Below are positions 10,791 to 23,700 of a stretch of 64,000 bases of DNA, one piece after another. This stretch comes from Petrosia ficiformis. Taxonomy: Eukaryota > Porifera > Demospongiae > Haplosclerida > Petrosiidae. The position numbers were made by a program, and so were the translations under genes. Within the stretch, counting starts at the first letter, position 1, and each line of letters starts with the position of its first letter. The DNA lies in the NCBI GenBank assembly GCA_947044365.1, contig OX345642.1, positions 6,301,507-6,365,506 on the forward strand, written 5' to 3'. The notes below the pieces were generated by a model that made no database searches, was not told where the DNA came from, and worked only from the letters and a program-made list of their open reading frames with translations.

Positions 10791-11537
10791 AGAAAATATA
10801 AACAGTTTACAAAAATGAAAGTAGAATGTATGGAAGTAGTTAGTTTGCACCATCCCAGGCCCAATCATTCTTTATTTTTGAAAGAAATAGTTAATATTGG
10901 GTGTAATGATTATTAAAGTTTTGGAAATATTTGAGCAGTAATCCATCCACACCAGCTTTAATTAAAAAATCATATTTTTGCACAGTAGCTATCAATCTTC
11001 ATAATAAATTTTAATGTCTATATTATTTCAGCGTGGAATAAATCTCACTGTCTTTGTTTCTGAACTGTGTATGGGACACAGTTCAGAAATTCTTTATTTG
11101 AGAGAAATGTGTAAGATGCCTGCTAGTCTGGCATGCCCAGCCCCTCATGTCTTTCTGCGAGAATAACAGCAGATTCGTTGCCGAAACAGACATATATGGA
11201 CATTTAAACTGCTCAAATTGTAAAATTACAATAATAATTGTTATTATTGTTAATAATTACTATAACTTAGATGCCTACTAGTCTGGCACAGTCAGTCCCT
11301 TGCATCTTTTCCTCCGAGGATGAATAATTATAATCAGACATGTCATATTAAAACTTACAAAAATTGTAAAATTATAATAATAATTATATAACTTTATAAA
11401 GGCTGGGGAAATATGACATCTTAAGATGTCAAAAGGAATTTAAAAAGAAATTTAGCTGGAGAAACTTCATAATGTCGAATAATCATATAATTATAATTTA
11501 TTGTTATTATTATTATTATGTAGCATACATTCAATTG

Positions 11538-11975
11538 TTATGTTGCATTACAAATAACAATGTCGGCATCATTTACGATACCACCACTGCATCTACAGGT
11601 GAAACGCAGATTCTGATCTCTAATTTGAATTTCTTTGACAAATGTACAATAGGCATGGGATTCCATGTTATTCCATACATTACGGCTACCTTCGGTGCTC
11701 TCTCCATCATCTAGCTTGTTATATCCTATAAACAGATTGGAGAATGCAATGGCAATAAGAGTTCCACTGATCTCATACTGCACATAACCGGAGCATCCAA
11801 AAATTGAGCCGTCTATCTCATAGTTAAGGATGACAGCAGTTTCGTTGTTTTGGATATTTGACCACTCAAAACCATCAGCAACTCGACCATTACGGAACCA
11901 TATACCCCTGTATATCATATCAAAGCCTGATCTGTTATTGATAGTCACCTTGACATTATTTGTTTTCACCATCAT
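11538..11975 (-). CDS. Cytolysin/lectin-fold protein, copy 4
   Basis: A 145-codon minus-strand frame, the duplicon-2 counterpart of copy 2, with the two nearly identical. Differences include Lys-Lys to Gln-Asn in the N-terminal half and Leu-Asn-Val to Leu-Asp-Asp near the middle. No frame break is present. The flanking DNA up to about 12050, including the CTCGAG upstream flank, is shared with copy 2. Function is as tentative as for the other copies. Confidence 0.55.
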   Translation of the reverse strand: MMVKTNNVKVTINNRSGFDMIYRGIWFRNGRVADGFEWSNIQNNETAVILNYEIDGSIFGCSGYVQYEISGTLIAIAFSNLFIGYNKLDDGESTEGSRNVWNNMESHAYCTFVKEIQIRDQNLRFTCRCSGGIVNDADIVICNAT

Positions 11976-11999
11976 GAAGTTTTAGACTCGAGCTCTAGG

Positions 12000-12535
12000 C
12001 ACGAAGTAAAAATCGAAACGCCGTAGACTCTACCCTATCGATCAAAGTGGAATGTATGAAATCTGACGAAGCAAATTCACATACACTCATGAATATTATG
12101 ATTACTATAGTTTCACATGTTGATATTAAAAATTATGCTGTGTTTGCATGTATGGATTCCGTTGACATGTTCATCCAGAATGTAGTCGGTCTCATCTGTG
12201 ACAGAAAAAGTAGGGATATTTGTATGAGCCTCCTCTTTACCCTCAGTTGCCTGGCTCACAGCAACGAGGGTTTCTCTTTTCCCTGCTGTGGTGGTTTCTT
12301 TGGAGAAGGGCAGTTCTGGGACTTGTGACCATTAGTGCCTGGGCTGCTTCAAAGTCTTCAGCTCAGCTTCGATCCCATCCAATCGCCTCATCAGCGGGTT
12401 CTCGTGGGGGCTGCTAGTGGTGACGGCAATGGTCTCCAGGTCACAATTATCATCACTTTCAATGAATGAAATTCCCTCTTGTTTTTTGGGTTGGAGATAT
12501 GACTCCATCTCTAATGTCAGACGAACTGCATTGTT
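12000..12535 (-). mobile_element. Ty3/gypsy gag relic, second copy, internally deleted
   Basis: Counterpart of 8100-8710. Relative to the first copy it has lost a block containing the Cys-Trp-Asn-Cys half of the knuckle (right after about 12338) and a few bases near 12390. Similarity ends near 12533, earlier than in copy 1. It is dead. Confidence 0.7.
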
Positions 12536-12768
12536 ATATATTTTTATGAGAATATATGTATATGATAATTAGCTTTGATGATTGCTCCACAAGTTGGAGA
12601 AAGTTGCAAATCGCCTGTATTCAGTTGCAACGAAGGTTTTGATTTTAATGAGATGCTGAGCCATACCTCGCAATCAGTATATATTACATCCATGGTAGGT
12701 GTAGTTGGAATTATTATTAAAATTAAGTCATTATTTTTTCAAAAGCTCCCAGGGTTAAGAAACTGTAA
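12536..12768. other. Junction between duplicon 2 and the large 12-bp array
   Basis: Unique sequence of about 230 bp in which I recognise nothing, although a short frame (12575-12775) runs through it. It ends in AAGTGCTAAATCGGC, where the array begins. Confidence 0.4.
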
Positions 12769-12769
12769 G

Positions 12770-15700
12770 TGCTAAATCGGCTACCAGATCAGTTACCAGA
12801 TCCATCACCAGATCGGTTACCAGATCGGTTACCAGATCGGTTACCAGATCAGTCACCAGATTGGTTACCAGATCGGTCACCAGATCAGTTACCAGATCGG
12901 TTACCAGATCAGTTACCAGATCGGTTACCAGATCGGTTACCAGATCAGTCACCAGACCGGTTACCAGATCGGTTACCAGATCGGTTACCAGATCGATCAC
13001 TAAATCGGCTACCAGATCAGTTACCAGATCGGTCACCAGATCAGTTACCAGATCAATCACTAAATCGGCTACCAGATCAGTTACCAGATCGCATGCCAGA
13101 TCGGTTACCAGATCAGTCACCAGATCGGTCACCAGATCGGTTACCAGATCGGTTACCAGATCAGTCACAAGACCGGTTACCAGATCGGTTACCAGATCGG
13201 TTACCAGATCGATCACTAAATCGGCTACCAGATCGGTTACCAGATCGGTCACCAGATCAGTTACCAGATCAATCACTAAATCGGCTACCAGATCAGTTAC
13301 CAGATCGGTTACCAGATCGGTTACCAGATCGGTCACCAGATCAGTCACCAGATCGGTCACCAGATCAGTCACCAGATCGGTTACCAGATCGGTCACCAAA
13401 TCAGTTACCAGATCGGTTACCAGATCGGTTACCAGATCAGTCACCAGACCGGTTACCAGATCGGTTACCAGATCGGTTACCAGATCGATCACTAAATCGG
13501 CTACCAGATCAGTTACCAGATCGGTCACCAGATCAGTTACCAGATCAATCACTAAATCGGCTACCAGATCAGTTACCAGATCGCATGCCAGATCGGTTAC
13601 CAGATCAGTCACCAGATCGGTCACCAGATCGGTTACCAGATCGGTTACCAGATCAGTCACCAGATCGGTTACCAGATCGGTCATCAGATCAGTTACCACA
13701 TCAATCACTAAATCGGCTACCAGATCAGTCACCAGATCGGTCACCAGATCGGTTACCAGATCGGTTACCAGATCGGTTACCAGATCGGTTACCAGATCGG
13801 TCACCAGATCAGTCACCAGATCGGTCACCAGATCGGTCACCAGATCGGTTACCAGATCGGTCACCAGATCAGTCACCAGATCGGTCACCAGATCGGTTAC
13901 CAGATCAATCACTAAATCGGCTACCAGATCAGTCACCAGATTGGCTACCAGATCAGTTACCAGATCGCATACCACATCAGTTCCCAGATCGGTTACCAGA
14001 TCGGTCACCAGATCGGTTATCAGATCGGTCACCAAATCGGTTACCAGATCGGTTATCAGATCGGTCATCACATCGGTTACCAGATCGGTTACCACATCAG
14101 TTACCAGATCGGTCACCAGATCGGTTACCAGATCAGTTATCAGATCGATCACTAAATCGGCTACCAGTTCAGTTACCAGATCGCATACCAGATCGGTTAC
14201 CAGATCGGTCACCAGATCGGTCACCAGATCGGTTACCAGATGGGTCACCAGATCGGTTAACAGATCAATCGCTAAATCGGCTACCAGATCAGTTACCAGA
14301 TCGGTTACCAGAACGGTTACCAGATCGGTCACCAGATCGGTTACCAGATCAGTTACCAGATCGGTCACCAGATCGGTTACCAGATCGATCATTAAATCGG
14401 CTACCAGATCACTTACCAGATCGGTCACCAGATCAGTTACCAGATCAGTTACCAGATCGGTCACCAGATGAGTCACCAGATCGGTCACCAGATCGGTCAC
14501 CAGATCGGTCACCAGATCGGTTACCAGATCGGTCACCAGATCAGTTACCAGATCGGTTACCAGATCGGTTACCAGATCAGTCACCAGACCGGTTACCAGA
14601 TCGGTTACCAAATCGGTTACCAGATCGATCACTAAATCGGCTACCAGATCAGTTACCAGATCGCATGCCAGATCGGTTACCAGATCAGTCACTAGATCGG
14701 TCACCAGATTGGTTACCAGATCAGTTACCAGAACGATTACCAGATCGGTCACCAGATCGGTTACCAGATCGGTTACCAGATCGATCATTAAATCGACTAC
14801 CAGATCACTTACCAGATCAGTCACCAGATCGGTCACCAGATCGGTTACCAGATCGGTCACCAGATCAGTTACCAGATCGGTTACCAGAACGGTTACCAGA
14901 TCGGTCACCAGATCGGTTTCCAGATCGGTTACCAGATCAGTTACCAGATCAATTACTAAATCGGCTACCAGATCAGTTACCAGATCGGTTACCAGATCGG
15001 TTACCAGATCGGTCACCAGATCGGTTACCAGATCAGTCACCAGATTGGTCACCAGATCGGTCACCAGATCGGTTACCAGATCGATCATTAAATCGGCTAC
15101 CAGATCAGTTACCAGATCGGTTACCAGATCGGTTACCAGATCGGTCACCAGATCGGTTACCAGATCAGTCACCAGATCGGTCACCAGATCGGTTACCAGA
15201 TCGGTTACCAGATCGGTTACCAGATCGATCATTAAATCGGCTACCAGATCACTTACCAGATCGGTCACCAGATCAGTTACCAGATCGGTTACCAGATCGA
15301 TTACCAGATCAGTCACCAGATCAGTCACCAGATCGGTCACCAGATCGGTCACCAGATCGGTTACCAGATCAGTCACCAGATCAGTCACCAGATCGGTCAC
15401 CAGATTGGTCACCAGATCGGTTACCAGATCGGTTACCAGATCAGTTACCAGATCAATCACTAAATCGGCTACCAGATCAGTTACCAGATCGCATGCCAGA
15501 TCGGTTACCAGATCAGTCACCAGATCGGTCACCAGATCGGTTACCAGATCGGTTACCAGATCGGTTACCAGATCGGTTACCAGATCGGTTACCAGATCGG
15601 TCACCAGATGAGACACCAGATCGGTTACCAGATCAGTCACCAGATCAGTCACCAGATCGGTCACCAGATTTGTCACCAGATCGGTTACCAGATCGGTTAC

Positions 15701-16266
15701 CAGATCAGTTACCAGATCAATCACTAAATCGGCTACCAGATCAGTTACCAGATCGCATGCCAGATCGGTTACCAGATCAGTCACCAGATCGGTCACCAGA
15801 TCGGTTACCAGATCGGTTACCAGATCGGTTACCAGATCGGTTACCAGATCGGTCACCAGATGAGACACCAGATCGGTTACCAGATCGGTTACCAGATCGG
15901 TTACCAGATCGATCATTAAATCGGCTACCAGATCACTTACCAGATCGGTCACCAGATCAGTTACCAGATCGGTTACCAGATCGGTTACCAGATCGATCAC
16001 TAAATCGGCTACCAGATCGGTTACCAGATCAGTTACCAGATCGGTTACCAGATCGGTTACCAGATCAGTTACCAGATCAATTACTAAATCGGCTACCAGA
16101 TCAGTTACCAGATCGCATGCTACATCGGTTACCAGATCAGTCACCAGATCGGTTACCAGATCGGTCACCAGATCAGTCACCAGATCGGTTACCAGATCGA
16201 ACACGCTACCAGATCAGTTACCAGATAAGTTACCAGATCACTCACCAGATCACTCACCAGATCGGT
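12770..16266. repeat. 3.5-kb minisatellite of 12-bp units (GATCRGTYACCA)
   Basis: About 285 consecutive 12-bp units. Every CCAGATC I checked from 12784 to 16192 is an exact multiple of 12 bp from the first (for example 13084, 14044, 15004, 15664), so no indel disturbs the phase over 3.4 kb. Two positions vary freely (G/A in GATCRGT and T/C in GTYACC). Rarer marker units carry CACTAAATCGGC or GCATGC. Phase is lost only at the right edge (16200-16209). Long frames stay open on both strands because the unit is four codons long with few stop-prone codons, so I do not call a protein. GGTNACC and GATC occur in nearly every unit. Confidence 0.95.
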
Positions 16267-16274
16267 GACTAAAT

Positions 16275-17700
16275 TGTATTAAAAACTATACGGTATGTCA
16301 ATATTAAAAGAATGAGTTCATTTATTTCCATCATAGCGGAATTAAATCATCTTCTTTCTCAACGATTAATTCCTTGTGATGCATCATACAGCGAACTCTT
16401 TGAGAAGAGATAATAATTCTCAAAAATAATTATGTCTGCCTATTATCATTAGCACAAGTAAAATTTTTGTATTGTGTGCTTACGGTACTATCACTAACTA
16501 GATATTCCTAGAACACTCATTATTGTTATGGTATTTAAAAAGACTAAAGGAAGAAACAATTAAACACTTGAAATACAGAAAGCATGCCATAATAAAGGTA
16601 AGCACGTACTGTAAGCTCTAACTTAGGATAAGTTACACAATACAAGGCTGATGTGATACAATTAAAAAACTACATGTTCCTAAAACACACACCCCACACA
16701 ATATTAACTTAATCCTTGACAGAACAGTATCTTCAGTTTCTTGAAAAAGACTCTCATCTTTCAAAATAATTTATGAACAAGTATTAAACAATAATTATTA
16801 TGTATTATGACTGGTGTGACTCATCGAACTTTTCTAAACTGATAAATGTTAACTGCATTATGTAGAATCTTCAAGGTATGTATATTCTTATACAAGTAAT
16901 GTCTAGCTGTTTGATGTATTTAAAGAATTTCAATGTTTAAACTATTACAATGCATGACAGACAGAGGGACAGAACTGATTATTTAACCCTTTGTATATGC
17001 TGTGTGGGATAATAAAATGCAGTGTACTTCCCCAGAGTTGCTCCTATAGTTGCTAATATCAGTTGTTAAGTAGTGGGAGAAGAGCCAACATGTAATCTTA
17101 AAACTCTTGTGTCTAAAGCAGTTGGACATCATCATCATATCAGTCATCGTGCACTCTGAATTTACTTAGTCATTGTGAATAACAATCCAACACACAAGCA
17201 CTAACTGGCTTAATTCCCTCAATACCTCAACCTCAATACAGCAGTAATGGTGTGAAATGGCATACAATATGCATACTTTTAAATTGACATGCAATTGAGG
17301 TAACCAACTGATTAGACGTTTCACCCAAAGGTCTTCATCTAGCCATAGGAACCAGGGGTACAGAGGGCACGTGCCCCCCAATATTGCCAAAGACAGTACA
17401 GATATTGACTAGGTACCCATTCCTTTTATTTTGTTATATTTTTTTATACACTGTGTCTAGATCTAGAGTCCTGACAATGGGATCAGCATATTCTTCATTA
17501 CAGTCCCAGTAACAGGACCAAAATTGCTGAACCATAGGGTCTCACATAGGTAGTGTTTTAATCTGAACAAATTTGACATAGTAATGATGTAAGCGAGCCA
17601 GTTATAAGATGTTAATTGCATTCTTCAATCACTCGAGGTCAAATACAATTATTGTTAAAAATTAATTATGATACAATAAATTAATTATTAAATTCTTGTC
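16275..17700. other. Intergenic DNA between the array and the INTS2 3' end
   Basis: AT-rich, with no supported gene. A frame at 17166-17390 (minus) has no intron-exon context or recognisable motif. Around 17340-17380 there is a GGGGTACAGAGGGCACGTGC segment that resembles a transposon end, but no partner end was found. Confidence 0.4.
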
Positions 17701-17707
17701 TTTTGAT

Positions 17708-20700
17708 TTAAGTTTTTCCACTGACTTTCAGTACCACTTTCTCTACAACTTGCTGAAATGTCCACTTTACACCTTCAGTAAGAGAAATTCCCTTCAGAAA
17801 TTTCAATTTGTCTTCCATAGCAAATACTGGATCTCGGGATGGAGGACTTGGTTTTTGGTCTGTGTCTTGGATGATGGGTTTGGGACTCTGTACTGGTTGC
17901 CCAGTAGCATCAAGGATCTTAGTTTGTTGAATTTTGGCAAAGGAACTGACATTTATTCCAGACTTCAAATTTGAGCCAGTAACATAACAAACCTTGCTGA
18001 GGTTAAGTAAAAACTCTGTGGCATCCACACATAAAGGTGGAAAGGCCTCACAAAAGATCACTATAGCTGGTAAAACAGGTTTAAATACCTCTTCTTGTTT
18101 TGCAAGGGGGATTTCAACAACAAGATGATTCAGTTTTTTGAAGACATTACGAGCGACACCCATTGCATCAGGTAAAGGGTATTGATGAGTGACATGAGCA
18201 GCTAACTGGATAGCAAATACCTGTAAATGTACATACATGTATAAGGACATATACATCATACATGTCAACAACTGAACAGTAATATTAATAATGTCATCTC
18301 ATAGTACAGTACAGTACAGTATAATACACTACTATACTGTACTGGACTATATTGGACTATACTGTAGTGTACTGCACTGTGTACTGTACTGTATTGTACT
18401 GTACTATACTGTACTGTACTGTACTGTACTGTACTGTGTACTATACTATACTGTACTGTACTGTACTGTACTGTACTGTACTATACTGTACTGTGTACTG
18501 TACTACTGTGTAAGCTAATTATGGACAATTATAATTGAAATGTGTCTTTCACAAAAAAAATCACAATTACAATAATTATATTTATGTGTTCAAATACTAG
18601 TTAAACCTGTTTTTCCAGTTGAGGTTGTGCTAATAGTTCTGATATGAAGTCCAATGCGATATGCATAGAGGGAACACCGGACACCATCATGGGCAACAAC
18701 TGAATGGGATAGCCTTGAAAATGAACAAGTTTTACCATACTAGGTTCAGCTATGAAGACCTGAAGAATAAATATAATAAAGTTCATTCACATTCACGATG
18801 ATCTCAAAATTAGGATCTGTTGATTTTATATGTACTATAGTGTATAGTTTAATGTCATAAGGTGTTAATACATGATTATACTGTAACTCAATAATGAAGC
18901 AATAGATTGAAATTTGACATACACAAAAAAGAACAGGAAGGATAATTAAATGAAAGTAAAAAGCATTTTTGACATTCTAAACTAAAGATACATTTTCTGA
19001 AGGTCAAGGTGAACAGGAATAGTCAAGTAGTGTTGTACCTATACTATAGGTAAATGTAAATTTATAGGTATCTATATTCAAGGTGTAGGTAAATATACAT
19101 TGTAGGTATAAGCAAACAGTATAAGGCAGGCAATTATAGTTGCCTATAATGTAAATTAAATGTGTATATGAATAAATTATAAATGCTGTAGTACTTATAT
19201 TATAAAACTGTTCTCTAATGTTTGGTAGTGTAATGAATATCTTACTTGATGAAGATAAGATCCTACAAGACATTGTATTTCTCTGAGAGATGTTAGTTGT
19301 GGCCCAAGAACACTGGCTTCCTTCAAAAATAAGAATAATGAATTTTAATAATGATGTGCAAGGTACAACTAGTGATGCACTGGTAATTGACTGGTAATCA
19401 GTATTGGTCATTATCGGACATTATTTCTAGTATTGGTATCGTATCTCTGAAAAATGTAACTGATATTGTAATAAGTGTACTAATAATGTCATTCCTTGTG
19501 ATTATAACATCTTTAATCACTTTTATGATACTCATAATATTATTGAGAAAATGCTTCTTTTCATTGACAGAAACCAGAAGGTACATGTAGATATATTACA
19601 ATGTATCAGATTGGTATCAGTTATCGGTATATACATGTACATGTATGATATGTATAAGACAAGTTAGTTTGGAAGAAACCCTCCTAACTGTGTTACATTA
19701 GCAATGAAGTCCACAGAAAAACAGACACTCTCTTTCCAGGAAACAACACGACTGCAGCCGATAACTAGTGCCCATCAACTAGTCCAAGTTTCATGGGGAC
19801 TCCTCTTTTTAGGGAGGCAGCGTGGCTTAGTGGTTAGAGTTTGAGCCTCTTGATCGAATGGTCAGTGGTTCGAGTTTGGCTGTGGTCATGTTGTTTCCTG
19901 GAAAGAAAGTGTCTGTTTCTTTGTGGACTTCATTGCTAATGTACATGTATCTAAAACAATTATCAGTTTATCGGAATATTGGTAAAATCACTTATCAGTC
20001 CATCACTAGTGCAAGTACAAATATACATGTATCTACTACATGTACTATCTAACCTGTCTGTCCTCCGCAGAAGGTAAACACACTTCTAATAGTAACTGGA
20101 TAATAGCACTCTCTTGAGCAGCTGTTAATGCTATACGTAACTCTTCTCTCTCTTCAGGACCAAGTTGATGATTATCTGAAAATAAAATACTACATTACTG
20201 AGCAATCATTAGCTAACTAAGTGTTCATTATTGTATATGACTTGGTAAACTTTGGTTACAGTACATGTACAATATGTCTAGTTTCTCATAATTTTAGTTA
20301 TACATGTACATACAAAGTGTCGTGGGTTCGAATCCCACCTGAGGCAACTCTCGTTTTTCATTTTTCTAATTTCCATTGCCTCAGGTGTCTTTCTTTCTTT
20401 CTTTCTTTCTACATCTCCTATAACATCATGTACATGTATTTGATTAATTAACTTACTAAAAGGGATTTAGTTTTTGTTAATTAACTAAAAGTACCCATAG
20501 TTAGTTATAGTTATTACAGCAGACTTGTTACAGTTTAGTTTAAAATGTCTTTTAAGCAATAATCACTATAATTATAATTGTTAGTAAAACACAATATTAA
20601 ATTTAATGATTATATATATTTACGCATTATTCCAGTTGTATCCATGGAAACAGCTTCATTACAATTTTGAATATGAGCATGTTCAGAGAGCCACATACGT

Positions 20701-23700
20701 GATGTGGAAGTATAAGAGGCTAATACTCGAAGAAAAATTTCAAACAGAGTTGGACATCTAGAAGAGAAATACATGTATAATGAGAACACTGTGTAGAGAG
20801 GAGAAGATGCCTCTATAGAGTCTATTCTCTATAGTTTATATAATAGCTAGACTTTGAACATCAAACTAACATTTAGACTCCAGTATCTTCAGCTCTATGG
20901 CTGATCTCAAGAGCTTCCTTATTATATTTTAGTATATACACATGTACCTAAACTCTATTCACAATAGCAATGACATCACGATTAGGATGTAATAATTTTA
21001 ATGTAATATAATGTATGAGTTAACACTTGCATTCCAGTATGCGAGTCTATTTGTGTACAGTATACACTGTAGTATACAACTTTACATACAGTATTATCAA
21101 AGGTTCTAACATAGTACATGTACATGTAACCAAGCACAGTATATGTACACGTAACAGTGTTTTTGATAAGCTTATATGGCGCACCATTGGCCCAAAGAGC
21201 TTCTTATTTGGCACTGCACAGTTCTCTCTTAGTTAATTGGCTCAAGATGTATTCCCAATGGCACACACACTAACCATTTTTGAGCCAATTTGGCCCATGT
21301 TTCAAAACTTATCAAAAACTCTGACACATAATATAGTAAATAACTAAAATATACATGTACAGCATACATGTACTACAAGCACTACTTAAATGTAATAATA
21401 ATTATATATACAATGTATCTATGTACAAGCCAGAATCAGAACGAGTCTAGTACAATGTATAAGAGAATAGGAATGAGTCCTACCTGAATACACAAGGGTC
21501 ACATCTTAATACAATGAGAGGATCTTCAATTAAATTTTGATGTGTATAAGGAGGATGTGATTTCTGGTGTGCTGGACGAAGTGAATTGACTGTCTCCACC
21601 CATAACCTTATAAGGAATGTCAAATCAACAATATAATTTGATTATAGCTATTCAAAATATATACCACATGTATATAATTATAATGATTAGTTAACTAATT
21701 TAGGAGTCTCCTCCAATATTTATACTATCCTAAATTATAGTAATAAAAATAATTATTATTTTATTTTATTATATTTATTTATCAGAAAACTGTTCTCTCA
21801 GCAGCAGTATTTTGAGAGAATTCATTATTACATACCTTTGTGGTACAATTGAGTTTAGTTTAGTCCACAATGAACAGTAGAGCTGTTGTACATGTTTACT
21901 GACATTCTTTCCAAGGAGAAGATGAATGTTTCTTGTGATAGTGGAGGTGAATGTGGAGAGGGAGGAAAGAGGGAGGGTGCAAAGATGAGAGAGGACAAGT
22001 AGAGGTAGCGAGGGATTTGACTCCAGATCAAGTAGAACTGAGAAAATAGAAATATAGGATATATAAAGTGTTCTCCCATGAAAATGATCAAGGCAGAGGG
22101 AAGGGTGTGGCCTGGTATCTACATCAAAGAATATAGGCCATATCCATTGCAACATCATTTGACACAGAAGACGTGGGGGCCCCCTCCTCCAAAAGGAACA
22201 CTGCAACTTAAACCCAGGAATCTATGTGTTCAGTCAGGTACTACAAATACATGTTATATAGGCAAAGAAGGTAATTATGGGTCACAGGGCAATCCCTATC
22301 ATTGCTTTCCACAGGGTTTAACGTATATATGTTTGTGTCGTATATCCATTGTACACATTGTTACAGAAGTTGCATCATTCTGGAAAGACTCAGTAAATTA
22401 ATGGGTGTGGTATGTAAATGAAGACATGTTTGAGCTATAGCAGACCAGCAGAAAGAATCGGAAACTGCAATTGATACATGTACAAGAACCAATAAAACGA
22501 AAGTAGACTAATAACTGTAATTATATTTTCCGACATGACATGAGCAATCATAAACATGTATGAATAATGTTTGATTTTATTTCAGTACCTTTCTCTGTGA
22601 ACTCTACAGTGATCTTCTTAGCTGGAATCCTCAAAATTGGTTTGAATACAGCTTCTATGAAATGTGAGATAATATACTTGTACTTTTGAAATAATGTGTG
22701 TATGTGTATTAAGAGACAGAGAAAGGAGGATACAGACAGACAGACAGAGAGACAGACAGTACCTTGAATCAGTTCTTCTTGTTTAATCCAGTCTTCTGTT
22801 AGACAAAGGTGTGGATAATGTGTGATTATCAATCGAAGAAGAGAAGGATATAGAGTCGTGTATGAACCCTACAATAGATAGTGGAAGGTACATGTACCTA
22901 ACATACACAAGATAATAATTTGGTATAGTAACTCATTATGTCATTTTAGAGGACATACATGTACATGTACATGTACATGTAGATATACATACATGGAAAT
23001 GCTGATAATACGCACTATGCACTTTTACATGTAAATGTACACGTAGATTTACATACATGTACATGTACATGTAAAAGTACAATATAGTACATATTATCAG
23101 CATTGAATTGTACATTAGAAAATGTCCACTACAGTACATGTACATGTACATGTACATGTACATGTATGTGACTATCAAGATATTGTATAACCTGATTCAT
23201 TGAAGCAAGTTGTAATAGTCTTTTAACTGGTAACTGTAACATCACATTAGGACTATATGCACGAGGAGGAGGTAAGGAAGAAGATTGAACAGATGTTGAG
23301 AGTAACACTGAAGAAAATAAAACTGATTATTAAACTTGTACATCTCTGTCAATCCATCTATACATGTACATGTACATGTACACACGTATTATACACATGT
23401 ACATGACTGTACGTATATGTACATTGTATATATATTCATCTACATGAATAGATGACTCAACCCGTTTGTGATTCCAACCATACATACATGTATATTACTT
23501 ACATGTACATGTACTCAGTTGTGCATTTGTTCATCCATCCATCTGTCTGTCCATCCATCCGTCTGTCCGTCCATCCATCCATCCATCTGCACATGTACAC
23601 TGCACAGAAATAAGATTTGGATGGTACCATAGCAACAAAATTAAACTAACCACTTCCACATAACCCTACACTGCAACATGTAAACTGTACGTGTATGTAT

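Noticed and set aside
12755..16272. Frames of more than 1100 codons on both strands (Leu-Pro-Asp-Arg and Val-Thr-Asp-Leu repeats) as genes
   Set aside because: They arise from a 12-bp unit free of stops. The long minus frame begins at a GTG and the plus frame has no promoter or splice context, so I list only the repeat.
17166..17390. A small minus-strand gene before the INTS2 3' end
   Set aside because: No start context, splice signals or recognisable motif, and the surrounding DNA looks like a transposon end.
22936..23178. Tyr-Met-Tyr-Met or Cys-Thr-Cys-Thr rich small proteins here and at many intronic sites
   Set aside because: They are translations of ACATGT repeats.
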